In this document: positions 36,411 through 47,681 of the stretch, piece by piece
Layout: each line of letters starts with the position of its first letter
Numbering within the stretch: position 1 is the stretch's first letter
From: Oxalobacteraceae bacterium AB_14
GTDB taxonomy: Bacteria; Pseudomonadota; Gammaproteobacteria; Burkholderiales; Burkholderiaceae_D
DNA length: 64,000 nt
Direction: 5' to 3'
Assembly (NCBI GenBank): GCA_000381565.1
Contig: KB906724.1
Location: 2,934,664-2,998,663 of the forward strand
Translations under genes and position numbers: made by a program
Notes under the pieces: model-generated
Told to the model about the DNA's origin: nothing
Database searches by the model: none
What the model saw: only the letters and a program-made list of their open reading frames with translations

Positions 36411-36713
36411 TTAGATTTCGTAGTCCATGCACTGGCGCGCCTCGCGCACCGCGCCGAAGAAAGGCTTCATTGCCACGTGGTCGGGATGGTTCTGGTATGC
36501 GTCCAGCGCGGCCTTGTCGGTGAATTCAGAGTACAGCATCACGTCATAGGTCGCCTCCAGGCCGGGCTGGGCCACGACGGCCTCCAGCTTCAGCAGGCCG
36601 GGCACCAGGCCGATGCAGCCGTCCAGCAGCGCCTTCATCCTGGCCGCGTTGCTGGCGCGGTCGGCGCCTTCGGCATGGTCCTTCAGTTTCCACATCACGA
36701 TGTGCTTGATCAT
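36411..36713 (-). CDS. Dabb-family (stress-responsive A/B barrel) protein
   Basis: This 100-residue protein starts MIKHIVMWKLKD, the usual opening of the Dabb ferredoxin-like barrel, with YDVMLYSEFTD and HPDHVAM later. Members form dimers and include plant stress proteins and polyketide cyclases. The bacterial role is unclear. It lies between the acyl-CoA dehydrogenase and SDR genes in the same operon. Confidence 0.85.
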   Translation of the reverse strand: MIKHIVMWKLKDHAEGADRASNAARMKALLDGCIGLVPGLLKLEAVVAQPGLEATYDVMLYSEFTDKAALDAYQNHPDHVAMKPFFGAVREARQCMDYEI

Positions 36714-36748
36714 CTGGTCTCGCTTTAGCTTTAGTTGTTATCGCTTGT

Positions 36749-38641
36749 TTAGAACCACGCGTCGCGCATGTCGAGCGTGGTGGTGTCTATGCTGGCCAGC
36801 AGTTCCAGCTGCTGTTCGACTTTCGGCAGCTCCCAGTGGAAGAAGTAGCGGCAGGCTTGCAGCTTGCCCCGGTAAAAATCGGCATCGCCGGTTTCCAATG
36901 CAGCGGCGGCCAGCAAGGCTTGCTGCAGCCAGATCCAGGCGACCGCCACGTGGCCGACCGCTTCCAGGTACAGGCTGGCGTTGGCCAGGGTTTTGTTCAG
37001 GTCACCGGCAGCATACAGCTTTTGCGTGACGAGCTCCACTGCCTGCCACGCGCCATCGAGCGCATCGGCGTGCGCCAGCAGTTCCCTGCTGATGCCGGCC
37101 AGCCCAGACGATACAACATCCGGCGCGCCGACGCTGCCGCGCACCTTGCGTACCGTCTTGCGCAGCGCGGCGCCGAAGGCCTTGAACAGCGCACCGTCCT
37201 GCACGGTGGCCTTGCGGCCCAGCAGGTCGAGGCCGTGGATGCCGTGCGTGCCTTCGTGGATGGCGTTCAGGCGGTTGTCGCGGTAGAACTGCTCGACGTT
37301 GTATTCCCGCGTGTAGCCGTAGCCGCCGTGCACCTGGATCGCCAGGCTGTTGGCCTCCACGCACCATTGCGACGGCCACGATTTGGTGATCGGCGTCAGG
37401 AAGTCCAGCAAGCGGCCCGCATGTTCGCGCGCTTCCGGCGTCTCGGCGCTGTTCTGCTCGTCGACCAGGCGGGCGCTGTACAGCACCAGGCCGAGGCCGC
37501 CTTCAACATAGGCCTTCTGCGCCAGCAGCATGCGCCGCACATCGGTGTGCTCGATGATAAGCAGTTGCGGCTGGGCCGGATCTTTTTGCGCCGGGTGGCG
37601 GCCCTGCGGGCGGTTGCGCGCATAGTCCAGCGCGTGCAGGTAGCCGGTATAGCCCAGCACCGCCGCGCCCAGGCCGACCGCGATGCGCGCCTCGTTCATC
37701 ATGTGGAACATATTGGCCAGGCCCTGGTGCGGCTGGCCGACCAGGTAGCCGATGGCGCCGCCCTTGCCCTGCGGCTGGAACTTGCCTTCGCCGAAGTTGA
37801 GCAGGCAGTTGCTGGTGCCGCGGTTGCCCATCTTGTGGTTCAGGCCGGCCAGCACGACGTCGTTGCGCTCGCCAAGGCTGCCGTCCTCGTTGACCAGGAA
37901 CTTGGGCACGATGAACAGCGAGATGCCTTTGACGCCGGGGATCAGCCTGCCGTCCGGGCCGGGGATCTTGGCCAGCACCAGGTGCACGATGTTGTCCGAC
38001 AACTCGTGCTCGCCGGCCGAGATCCACATCTTGTTGCCGCGCAGGCGGAACTGGCGCTCGCCTTCCGGGCCGGGCTGCGGATCGGGCACGGCGCGGCTGA
38101 CGATGTCGGACAGGCTGGAGCCGGCCTGCGGCTCCGACAGGCACATGGTGCCGAAGAAGCGCCCGGCGAACATCGGCCCGGCGTAGCGGCGCACCTGCTC
38201 CGGCGTGCCGCTCTTGAGCAGGGTGTTGGCCCCGCTCATGGTCAGGAAGGTGTAGGCGCTGGTCGAGACATTGGCCGCGGTGAAGTAGGCGGACAGCGTC
38301 TTTTGCATCACCACGGGCAGCTGCATGCCGCCGTGCTCGTAGTCCTGCCCGGCCGCCATCAAGCCGGCGGCGCAGAAGGCGTCGAGCGCCGTCTTCACCT
38401 CCGGGATCAGTTCGACGCCCAGGCAGCGCTCGCCCTGGACGGCGCGCGCCTCCTCGTTGTCGCCCTTCTTGTTGTGCGGCGCGAACAGCTCGGTGGCGAG
38501 CTGCTCGGCCGTATCGATGGCGGCATCGAAGGTTTCGCGGTTGTGGTCGCTGAAGCGGGCGCGCCGGGTCAGCGCCTCCGCATCCAGCCATTCGTACAGC
38601 ATGAAGGCGATGTCGCGGCGCGACAGCAGGAGGGACGGCAT
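36749..38641 (-). CDS. Acyl-CoA dehydrogenase, long form
   Basis: This 630-residue flavoenzyme probably catalyses the first step of beta-oxidation. Cues include FGTMCLSEPQAGSSLSDI (FAD/substrate region), KMWISAGEHE, the large mid domain, and VHGGYGYTREYNVEQFYRD near residue 430. The catalytic Glu in this class is near HEGTHGIHGLDLLGRK. The C-terminal extension (about 480-630) is typical of the 590-630-residue class found beside thiolase and FadB-like genes. It starts 3 bp after the thiolase stop. Confidence 0.92.
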   Translation of the reverse strand: MPSLLLSRRDIAFMLYEWLDAEALTRRARFSDHNRETFDAAIDTAEQLATELFAPHNKKGDNEEARAVQGERCLGVELIPEVKTALDAFCAAGLMAAGQDYEHGGMQLPVVMQKTLSAYFTAANVSTSAYTFLTMSGANTLLKSGTPEQVRRYAGPMFAGRFFGTMCLSEPQAGSSLSDIVSRAVPDPQPGPEGERQFRLRGNKMWISAGEHELSDNIVHLVLAKIPGPDGRLIPGVKGISLFIVPKFLVNEDGSLGERNDVVLAGLNHKMGNRGTSNCLLNFGEGKFQPQGKGGAIGYLVGQPHQGLANMFHMMNEARIAVGLGAAVLGYTGYLHALDYARNRPQGRHPAQKDPAQPQLLIIEHTDVRRMLLAQKAYVEGGLGLVLYSARLVDEQNSAETPEAREHAGRLLDFLTPITKSWPSQWCVEANSLAIQVHGGYGYTREYNVEQFYRDNRLNAIHEGTHGIHGLDLLGRKATVQDGALFKAFGAALRKTVRKVRGSVGAPDVVSSGLAGISRELLAHADALDGAWQAVELVTQKLYAAGDLNKTLANASLYLEAVGHVAVAWIWLQQALLAAAALETGDADFYRGKLQACRYFFHWELPKVEQQLELLASIDTTTLDMRDAWF

Positions 38642-38644
38642 GGC

Positions 38645-39823
38645 TTACACCACTTCGAACAGGCCCGCCGCTCCCTGGCCGCCACCGATGCACATGGTGA
38701 CGACCACATATTTGACGCCACGGCGCTTGCCTTCCAGCAGCGCATGGCCGGTCAGGCGCGCGCCCGACACGCCGTACGGGTGGCCGACGGCGATCGCGCC
38801 GCCGTTCACGTTGAGGCGGTCCATCGGGATGCCCAGCGTGTCGGCGCAGTACAGCACCTGCACGGCAAACGCTTCGTTCAGCTCCCACAGGCCGATGTCC
38901 TCGACCTTCAGGCCGGCCTTCTTCAGCAGCTTGGGAATCGCGAACACCGGGCCGATGCCCATCTCGTCGGGTTCGCAACCGGCGACGGCGAAGCCGCGGA
39001 AGATGCCCAGCGGCTGCAAGCCCTTGGCCGCGGCCGTCTGCGCGCTCATGACGATGGACAGCGAGGCGCCGTCCGAGAACTGGCTTGCATTGCCGGCGCT
39101 GATGACACCACCCGGCACCGCGCTGCGGATTTTCGCCACCGCCTCGTAGGTCGTGTCGGCGCGGATGCCTTCGTCAGCCGAGATCGTCACTTCCCTGGTC
39201 AGCAACATGCCGCTGGCCTTGTCGGCCACGCCCATGGTGGTGGTCATCGGCACGATCTCGGCGTCGAACAAGCCGGCGGCCTGGGCGGCGGCGGCGCGCT
39301 GCTGGCTCTGCACGCCGTATTCATCCTGGCGCTCGCGGCTGATGTGGTAGCGCTTGGCCACGGTTTCCGCCGTCTGCAGCATCGGCCAGTAGATTTCCGG
39401 CTTGTGCTGCGACAGCCAGACTTCCTTGTACATATGCATATTCATTTCCTGCTGCACGCAGGAAATCGACTCCACGCCGCCGGCGGCGTAGATGTCGCCT
39501 TCGCCGGCGATGATGCGCTGGGCGGCGGTGGCGATGGTCTGCAGGCCGGACGAGCAGAAACGGTTGATGGTCATGCCGCCGGTGGTGACCGGGCAGCCGC
39601 CGCGGATGGCGATCTGGCGCGCGATATTGCCGCCGGTGGCGCCCTCGGGGTTGGCGCAGCCGATCAGCACGTCTTCCACTTCGCCCGCTTCGATGCCGGC
39701 GCGGCCGATCGCCGCCTGCAGCGCATGGCCGCCCAGGGTGGCGCCGTGCGTCATGTTGAACGCGCCTTTCCACGACTTGGCTAAAGCGGTACGGGCGGTT
39801 GAAACAATGACGGCGTCGATCAT
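38645..39823 (-). CDS. Acetyl-CoA C-acyltransferase (thiolase)
   Basis: This 392-residue thiolase has the nucleophile Cys90 in NRFCSSGLQ, the His in [12 protein letters not shown] and the second Cys in [13 protein letters not shown]. It cleaves 3-ketoacyl-CoA in beta-oxidation. ATG 39823 matches the family start [13 protein letters not shown]. It is the first gene of a six-gene operon ending at 33593. A promoter and operator candidate lies at 39950-39975, with a palindromic repeat between it and the gene. Confidence 0.92.
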   Translation of the reverse strand: MIDAVIVSTARTALAKSWKGAFNMTHGATLGGHALQAAIGRAGIEAGEVEDVLIGCANPEGATGGNIARQIAIRGGCPVTTGGMTINRFCSSGLQTIATAAQRIIAGEGDIYAAGGVESISCVQQEMNMHMYKEVWLSQHKPEIYWPMLQTAETVAKRYHISRERQDEYGVQSQQRAAAAQAAGLFDAEIVPMTTTMGVADKASGMLLTREVTISADEGIRADTTYEAVAKIRSAVPGGVISAGNASQFSDGASLSIVMSAQTAAAKGLQPLGIFRGFAVAGCEPDEMGIGPVFAIPKLLKKAGLKVEDIGLWELNEAFAVQVLYCADTLGIPMDRLNVNGGAIAVGHPYGVSGARLTGHALLEGKRRGVKYVVVTMCIGGGQGAAGLFEVV

Positions 39824-39847
39824 GAAAGTCTCCTGTGATGTGAGCCC

Positions 39848-39926
39848 GTCGTTCCCGCGCAGGCGGGAACCCATGGAGCACGTCAAGCGCCGGCTCAGCA
39901 TGGATTCCCGCCTGCGCGGGAAAGAC
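39848..39926. repeat. Intergenic palindromic repeat, copy 2
   Basis: Facing palindromes with GTCGTTCCCGCGCAGGCGGG at one end and ATTCCCGCCTGCGCGGGAAA at the other. The order and spacing are as in copy 1 at 36311, and both carry CCCAT/CCATAC just inside the left arm and TGGATTCCCG inside the right. It sits in the untranslated leader of the thiolase operon. Confidence 0.7.
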
Positions 39927-39949
39927 TGCGGCAATGATTTAGTCTCAGC

Positions 39950-39975
39950 ACAATAGCATATTTTAGTACGGTCGT
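39950..39975 (-). promoter_or_regulatory. Thiolase operon promoter with ACGGTCGT operator
   Basis: On the minus strand a -10-like TATTGT lies at 39955-39950. ACGGTCGT at 39968-39975 covers the -35 region. The same 8-mer lies 13 bp from the -10 box of the FadB-like gene at 44230-44255. ACG-N2-CGT is palindromic, as expected for a TetR-type fatty-acid regulator. Confidence 0.45.
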
Positions 39976-40109
39976 TCGCAAATATTTATGTAAGGTTCGC
40001 GTAAGTTTGGAGCAAGCTTTGCGTAAGGTTCGCCGGGCACACTGCGTTCAAGCTGACGAAAATGTAACTATCTCGGCCGGGGAAATCCAAAAAACTACAG
40101 GAGACAAAA

Positions 40110-41807
40110 ATGACGACATCATCAGGCACTGCCGATCCGCGCAAGCTGCCCACATCCGGCGCGATCACGCCGGAAGAACGCAAGGTGATCTTTGCGTCCT
40201 CGCTGGGGACGATTTTCGAGTGGTACGATTTCTATCTGTACGGCTCGCTCGCGCCCATCATCGCCAAGCAGTTCTTCATCGGCGACCCGACCACCACCTT
40301 TATTTTCGCGCTGCTGGCATTCGCGGCCGGCTTCATTGTGCGCCCATTCGGCGCGCTGGTGTTCGGCCGCCTCGGCGACATGATCGGCCGTAAATACACC
40401 TTCCTGATCACCATCCTGATCATGGGCGCCTCGACCTTCATTGTCGGCCTGCTGCCCGGCCATGAGGCGATCGGCATCGCCGCCCCTATCATCCTGGTCT
40501 CGCTGCGCATCCTGCAGGGCCTGGCGCTGGGCGGCGAATACGGCGGCGCAGCCACCTATGTGGCCGAGCACGCACCGAACGGCAAGCGCGGTTCCTTCAC
40601 CGCCTGGATCCAGACCACGGCAACGCTGGGTCTGTTCCTGTCGCTGCTGGTGATCCTGGGTACCCGCACCGCCATCGGCGAAAAAGAGTTCGCGGCCTGG
40701 GGCTGGCGCGTGCCGTTCCTGGTGTCGGTGCTGCTGCTGGGCGTTTCGGTGTGGATCCGCCTGTCGATGAATGAGTCGCCGGCGTTCGCCAAGATGAAGG
40801 CCGAGGGCAAGACCTCGAAAGCCCCGCTGAGCGAAGCTTTCGGCCAATGGCGCAACCTGAAACTGGTGATCCTGGCGCTGGTCGGCCTGACCATGGGCCA
40901 GGCGGTGGTGTGGTACACCGGCCAGTTCTACGCCCTGTTCTTCATGACGCAGGTGCTGAAGATCGACGGCGCCAACGCCAACATCCTGACCGCCATTTCG
41001 CTGGCGCTGGCCACCCCGTTCTTCATCTTCTTCGGCATGCTGTCCGACAAGGTCGGCCGCAAGTGGATCATCCTGGGCGGCTGCGTGCTGGCCGCGGCGA
41101 CCTACTTCCCGCTGTTCGGCGCGCTGACCCACTACGGCAATCCGGCGCTGGAAACCGCGCTGAAGAACTCGCCGGTGGTGGTGATCGCCGACCAGGAATC
41201 GTGCCACTTCCAGTTCAACCTGACCGGCCAGAAGAAATTCCCTTCGTCGTGCGATATCGCGACCGGCATGTTGTCGCTGGCCTCGGTCAACTACACCACG
41301 CAGGCCGGACCGGCTGGCAGCGTCGCCAAGATCAAGATCGGCGACAAGGAAATCACTTCCTTCAACGCGACCATGACGCCAGACGGCCTGAACTTCGACA
41401 AGGCCAGCAAGGACACCGAAGCCGCATTGAAGAAGGAAGTCGGCGCCGCCATCAAGGCCGCCGGCTATCCCGCCAAGGCTGACGAGACGCAGATGAACAA
41501 GCCGATGATGGTGGGCGTGCTGTTCATCCTGGTGCTGTATGTGACCATGGTGTACGGTCCGATCGCCGCCATGCTGGTCGAGATGTTCCCTACCCGCATC
41601 CGCTACACCTCGATGTCCCTGCCTTACCACATCGGTAACGGCTGGTTCGGCGGCCTGCTGCCGACCATCTCGTTCGCGCTGGTGGCGTTCAAGGGCGACA
41701 TCTACTATGGCCTGTGGTATCCGATCATCATCGCCCTGATCACGGCCGTGATCGGCGCGCTGTTCGTCGCCGAGACCAAGGACAACAACATCTACGCCAA
41801 CGACTAA
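40110..41807 (+). CDS. MHS-family MFS transporter with a periplasmic insertion
   Basis: This 565-residue inner-membrane proton symporter is of the metabolite:H+ type (ShiA/ProP/KgtP-like). It shows FEWYDFYLYGSLAPI in TM1, GRLGDMIGRK, and RILQGLALGGEYGGA. Family members have about 430-450 residues. Here about 120 extra residues (about 341-462) lie between late membrane helices, with two cysteines (365 and 381) and a soluble alpha/beta pattern. The substrate is unknown. AGGAGA precedes the ATG. It is divergent from the thiolase operon. Confidence 0.88.
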   Translation: MTTSSGTADPRKLPTSGAITPEERKVIFASSLGTIFEWYDFYLYGSLAPIIAKQFFIGDPTTTFIFALLAFAAGFIVRPFGALVFGRLGDMIGRKYTFLITILIMGASTFIVGLLPGHEAIGIAAPIILVSLRILQGLALGGEYGGAATYVAEHAPNGKRGSFTAWIQTTATLGLFLSLLVILGTRTAIGEKEFAAWGWRVPFLVSVLLLGVSVWIRLSMNESPAFAKMKAEGKTSKAPLSEAFGQWRNLKLVILALVGLTMGQAVVWYTGQFYALFFMTQVLKIDGANANILTAISLALATPFFIFFGMLSDKVGRKWIILGGCVLAAATYFPLFGALTHYGNPALETALKNSPVVVIADQESCHFQFNLTGQKKFPSSCDIATGMLSLASVNYTTQAGPAGSVAKIKIGDKEITSFNATMTPDGLNFDKASKDTEAALKKEVGAAIKAAGYPAKADETQMNKPMMVGVLFILVLYVTMVYGPIAAMLVEMFPTRIRYTSMSLPYHIGNGWFGGLLPTISFALVAFKGDIYYGLWYPIIIALITAVIGALFVAETKDNNIYAND

Positions 41808-41826
41808 GCTTTTGTGCTTAGCCTGC

Positions 41827-41858
41827 AATAGCCGCCAGCGATGGCGGCTATTTTTTTT
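41827..41858 (+). terminator. Terminator of the MHS transporter gene
   Basis: AATAGCCGCCA and TGGCGGCTATT pair around a GCGA loop and are followed by eight T residues, 19 bp after the stop codon. Confidence 0.88.
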
Positions 41859-41868
41859 GAGCGGCCAT

Positions 41869-41892
41869 AAAAAAGCCGCCAAATATGGCGGC
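41869..41892 (-). terminator. Terminator for minus-strand transcripts
   Basis: GCCGCCA and TGGCGGC form a stem with an AATA loop. Six A residues at 41869-41874 become the T run on the minus strand. It lies 200 bp beyond the stop of the FadB-like gene; 41893-42091 shows no gene. Confidence 0.6.
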
Positions 41893-42091
41893 CGAAGCGC
41901 TTAAACGGGAAAGCGTGTATCTTTCGAATTTGCTATGAAGCATCAACGCCAGGCTGCCTACTCATGCTGCAACTCGAACCGTTTTTTAGGGCTTCGAAGG
42001 TTTGTTTGATGCCATGTGGAAAGTATAGTCCGTTTTATTGAAAATACTCACACCCCGGCAAATTTATTTGGGGTGTGAGTTTTTCCCCACA

Positions 42092-44179
<2,088 letters not shown>

Positions 44180-44229
44180 GTCTCTTCCTTATGTTTTAGT
44201 GGAGCTTTAATAAGATCGTCAGCCCGCTC

Positions 44230-44255
44230 ACTATACCGCATAAAAGAACGGTCGT
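44230..44255 (-). promoter_or_regulatory. FadB-like gene promoter with ACGGTCGT operator
   Basis: On the minus strand a -10 box TATAGT lies at 44235-44230. ACGGTCGT at 44248-44255 overlaps the -35 position. Geometry and 8-mer are identical to the thiolase promoter at 39950-39975. The IS4 end at 44302 leaves this promoter intact. Confidence 0.5.
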
Positions 44256-44301
44256 ATTATTTTTTTTGTTGACCTCATGGCATGGTACAGGATGGCCCGC
44301 C

Positions 44302-45715
44302 CAATCCACCCAAGTTAAGACTTTTCAGCAATTTTTCTGACTCATCGACTTGTGCGGCTTCCGGCCTGGGTTGCGTGGTTTTGAAACATTTTCGCGATGG
44401 CGATAGGTTCGTCCGGCAATCAGATCGAGCATTCCCCGCAGCAGTTTGCCGATCTTTCTGCCGATCCCCGCGCCAAGCAGAAGAATGGGCAACAACGGCT
44501 TGAGTGCGGTGTGGGCATAGGCGTGGTTGACGCGTCTGTTGTCGGGCAGATCGGCGTCCGCATGCGCGGTTAGAGCGACGAGAGCCTGCAGATTGTCGCA
44601 GACGATTTTGGCGGCCACGTCCTGGGCCACGGCTTGCTGGGTCAATCCAGTGACGTGCTCGAGATTGAGCCGGTGCTTGAGTCGTTTGAACGCCTCCTCG
44701 ATGCCCCAGCGCTTGTGGTAAAGCTCGGCGAAGCAGTCGGCCGGGAAGAGCTGTTCATCGAATAGGTTGGTCATCAGAACACGCTGCTCGCCGCTGGGCG
44801 AGACATTGCGAACCAAACGCACGCGCTGTGGTTTGCGCGGGCATTCGTAGTCAAGTGCGTCACGCTTGTTCGGCGCGGGCAACATGACGATCTGTTCAAG
44901 CGCGTTCGAGCGCATGAACGTGCGCACGCAAGCAAAGCTGCTGGTATTGTCGACGCGCATGCAGAACTTGATGGCGCGATCGTTGAGCACGGCGACCAAC
45001 CAGCGGCAGGGATAGCCTCGGTCGAGCAACAGCAAGTCGTCCGGTGAAAGCCGGTCCAGGTGTTCGAACAGGAATTGGCGTTCGCCGCATTCGTGGACGT
45101 CGTGCAGGGAGGCCGCGAGCATCAGGTCCGGCCCCGGCAAGAACAGGCCGAACAGGATTTGATCGGCCAGCGCGGCGCGCTTAACATGGCTGGCCCGCAG
45201 ACCGAAACGCATCGTCGAAGCGTCGGCGGCGACCAGCCGTAGTCCGCGCCAGCGCGGCACAAACCTGTCCGTTTCGGCGCGCGCGATGAGCCAGTCGTTG
45301 AGGCCGGGAATGGCGGTCGGGGACAGCTTGGCACGCGCTTGGGCGAACGCCTGCTCCGACACTTCCCGGACCAGCTGGGCTTGTTGGCGAAGATGGGCAA
45401 AGAAGGTGTCCAGTTCGGCCTGGATGCTCATCCGCATGCCCGTCAGCATAATGGCGACCAGCGTCGGCAAGGGCAGCTTGCGACAGCGCGAAAACGCAGT
45501 CGGATGGTCCGCGTGGCGCGCATCGAGGAGGAATTCTGTTGAGCATAGTCGGGCGGCGAAATCTTGAAACAGAATGGTCAGAACAGACATGGCAGGCAGT
45601 GGGAATAAAAATTCACACTGGCGGCCGCACTTTTAATACGGTGTCAAGTATATATTTGCAAATATTGAAAATAAATTATTTAACCGCGCACATTTTCCTT
45701 AACTTGGGTGGATTG
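44302..45715 (-). mobile_element. Complete IS4-family insertion sequence
   Basis: The 1,414-bp element has 18-bp perfect inverted repeats: CAATCCACCCAAGTTAAG at 44302-44319 and its reverse complement at 45698-45715. ATGGCCCGCC flanks both sides (44292-44301 and 45716-45725), a 10-bp target duplication typical of IS4. It carries one transposase gene. The perfect repeats point to a recent insertion. Confidence 0.95.
44325..45590 (-). CDS. IS4-family transposase
   Basis: This 421-residue DDE transposase has acidic residues expected in VAADAST (first Asp), LLLLDRGYPCRW (second Asp) and the YREK-like YHKRWGIEEAFKRLKHRL (Glu). The N-terminal helical domain and the beta-rich insertion near PRKPQRVRLV are normal for IS4. 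The frame is intact from start to stop, with no frameshift, so the enzyme is probably active. Confidence 0.94.
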   Translation of the reverse strand: MSVLTILFQDFAARLCSTEFLLDARHADHPTAFSRCRKLPLPTLVAIMLTGMRMSIQAELDTFFAHLRQQAQLVREVSEQAFAQARAKLSPTAIPGLNDWLIARAETDRFVPRWRGLRLVAADASTMRFGLRASHVKRAALADQILFGLFLPGPDLMLAASLHDVHECGERQFLFEHLDRLSPDDLLLLDRGYPCRWLVAVLNDRAIKFCMRVDNTSSFACVRTFMRSNALEQIVMLPAPNKRDALDYECPRKPQRVRLVRNVSPSGEQRVLMTNLFDEQLFPADCFAELYHKRWGIEEAFKRLKHRLNLEHVTGLTQQAVAQDVAAKIVCDNLQALVALTAHADADLPDNRRVNHAYAHTALKPLLPILLLGAGIGRKIGKLLRGMLDLIAGRTYRHRENVSKPRNPGRKPHKSMSQKNC

Positions 45716-45981
45716 ATGGCCCGCCGGCCAGCCATGCAAACTTGCCGTTCCAGCCATTGGTTTTGATCGCGGAGAAAATGCTTATTAAACAGGCGAAAAT
45801 CTCACCGGAATATCGCGCGAAATTAATTCCCCGTGGAAAATTCAATACACGCCGCTCAAAATATTAAAACAGGCGCTTGTTTCTGCTGGAGTTCGGAGGA
45901 ATAATAAGTTCAGCTGAATACGCGAGCACCCGGTAAATATTTTTCGCCAATTAATTCTCTCCAAATATAACAGGACCCCAT
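45716..45981. other. AT-rich intergenic region before the chemoreceptor
   Basis: After the right copy of the target duplication (45716-45725) the region becomes markedly AT-rich compared with its surroundings. No open frame or RNA gene is recognised. It probably holds the promoter of the receptor gene at 45982, but no box is convincing. The sequence at the IS insertion point does not read as a known gene. Confidence 0.5.
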
Positions 45982-47679
45982 ATGGACGCGCAAAGCCAGG
46001 TAATCCAATCACAGGATCTTGATATTCAAGCGATTAATACCGCGCTGAACCGGGTGCAGGCGCTGATCGAGTTCGACCTCGACGGCACCATCCTGCACGC
46101 CAACGAAAACTTCCTGAAGACGGTCGACTACACGCTGGCCGAAGTCCAGGGCAAGCACCACTCGATCTTCTGCGATCCCGAGTACGCCAAGACGCCGGAA
46201 TACAAGGATTTATGGGCGCGCCTGGGGCGCGGCGAGTTCGACCGCGGCGACTACAAGCGCCTGGCCAAGGGCGGCCGCGAGGTATGGATCAACGCCTCCT
46301 ACAACCCGATCATCGATGCCGACGGCAAGGCCTACAAGGTGATCAAGTTCGCCACCGTCATCACCGACAGCAAGACCAGGAATGCGGAGTGCGAGAGCAA
46401 GGTCGCCGCCATCTCCAAGGCGCAGGCGGTGATTGAATTCGACATGGGCGGACATGTATTGAATGCCAATGAAAATTTCCTCAACACCATGGGTTATGTC
46501 CTGGACGATATCAAGGGCGACCACCACCGGATGTTCTGCGAACCCGAATATGCGAATAGCCAGGAGTATAAGAGATTCTGGCAAAAATTGAATCGCGGCG
46601 AGTTCGACGGAGGCCGTTATAAACGAATCGGCAATCATGGAAAAACCATATGGATACAGGCGACTTATAATCCGGTGCTGGACTTGAATGGCAAGCCGTA
46701 TAAGGTGGTGAAGTTCGCCAGCGATATTACCGACCAGGTCAACCTGGAAAACTCGGTGGCGGCCAAGGCCGAATCGGACGGCGCCAAGATCAAGCGCCTG
46801 CTGGAATCGGTGGGCCGCGCCGCCTCGGGCGACCTGACCAGCACCATCGTCATCGACGGCGACGAAGCGCTGGACCACCTGGCCGAAGGCATCAGCAAGA
46901 TGATCACCGACCTGCGCAAGGTGATCAGCGACGTGGTGGCCTCGGCCAACGGTTTCGCGGAAGCCTCGACCACCATCGCCGAGCGCTCCAACGGCCAGGC
47001 CGTGGGCACCCAGGCGCTGGGCGCCACGGTGGAGGAAATGAACGCCTCCATCGACGGCCTGACCAATTCCATCAACACCATCGCCCAGAACACCAACAAC
47101 GCCGACACCCTGGCCAAGGCCACCCAGCAGGAAGCCCAGGCCGGCGCCAAGGCCGTGGCCAAGTCGATCGAGGCGATGGACTTGATCAACCGTTCGTCGG
47201 AAGACATCGGCGAGATCGTCAAGGTGATCAGCGAGATCGCCAACCAGACCAATATGCTGGCCTTCAACGCCGCCATCGAGGCGGCCCGCGCCGGCGAGCA
47301 TGGCCTGGGCTTCTCGGTGGTCGCCGACGAGGTGCGCAAGCTGGCCGAGCGCTCGTCGCAGGCCACCAAGGAAATCTCCAAACTGATCAACGAGTCCGTC
47401 AAGCGGGTCTCGGCCGGCAGCGAGATTTCGCGCCAGGCCAGCGACGCCTTCGACAAGATCGTCGCCGGCGTGGCCAAGACCACGCTGGCGATCTCCGATA
47501 TTTCCAGCGCCACCAACGAGCAGTTGCTGACGGCGCGCGAAGTGAGCACCGCCGTGCAGTACATCGCCGAGGAGGCCGAGAAGTCGGCCGCCGCCTGCGA
47601 CAGCATCGCCCGCTCGACGGAAAGCTTGAACCAGCGCGCAGGCGATTTGAACAAGACCGTGGCCGGCTTCGTGGTGTAG
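45982..47679 (+). CDS. Soluble chemoreceptor with two PAS domains (BdlA-like)
   Basis: This 565-residue methyl-accepting protein has no membrane segment. Two similar PAS domains occupy about residues 20-130 and 145-250. Each carries FCxPEYA ([12 protein letters not shown] and [12 protein letters not shown]) and a [14 protein letters not shown] turn. Then comes a HAMP-like stretch and the signalling domain with its hairpin tip [22 protein letters not shown]. The layout is that of Pseudomonas BdlA, which senses redox or c-di-GMP-linked cues in biofilm dispersal. It has no CheB/CheR pentapeptide tail. cheR follows after 2 bp. Confidence 0.9.
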   Translation: MDAQSQVIQSQDLDIQAINTALNRVQALIEFDLDGTILHANENFLKTVDYTLAEVQGKHHSIFCDPEYAKTPEYKDLWARLGRGEFDRGDYKRLAKGGREVWINASYNPIIDADGKAYKVIKFATVITDSKTRNAECESKVAAISKAQAVIEFDMGGHVLNANENFLNTMGYVLDDIKGDHHRMFCEPEYANSQEYKRFWQKLNRGEFDGGRYKRIGNHGKTIWIQATYNPVLDLNGKPYKVVKFASDITDQVNLENSVAAKAESDGAKIKRLLESVGRAASGDLTSTIVIDGDEALDHLAEGISKMITDLRKVISDVVASANGFAEASTTIAERSNGQAVGTQALGATVEEMNASIDGLTNSINTIAQNTNNADTLAKATQQEAQAGAKAVAKSIEAMDLINRSSEDIGEIVKVISEIANQTNMLAFNAAIEAARAGEHGLGFSVVADEVRKLAERSSQATKEISKLINESVKRVSAGSEISRQASDAFDKIVAGVAKTTLAISDISSATNEQLLTAREVSTAVQYIAEEAEKSAAACDSIARSTESLNQRAGDLNKTVAGFVV

Positions 47680-47681
47680 GC

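Noticed and set aside
36836..39784. Open frame of about 980 codons antisense to the acyl-CoA dehydrogenase and thiolase genes
   Set aside because: High GC leaves long mirror frames open. The product has no family pattern, and the opposite strand carries two clear enzymes.
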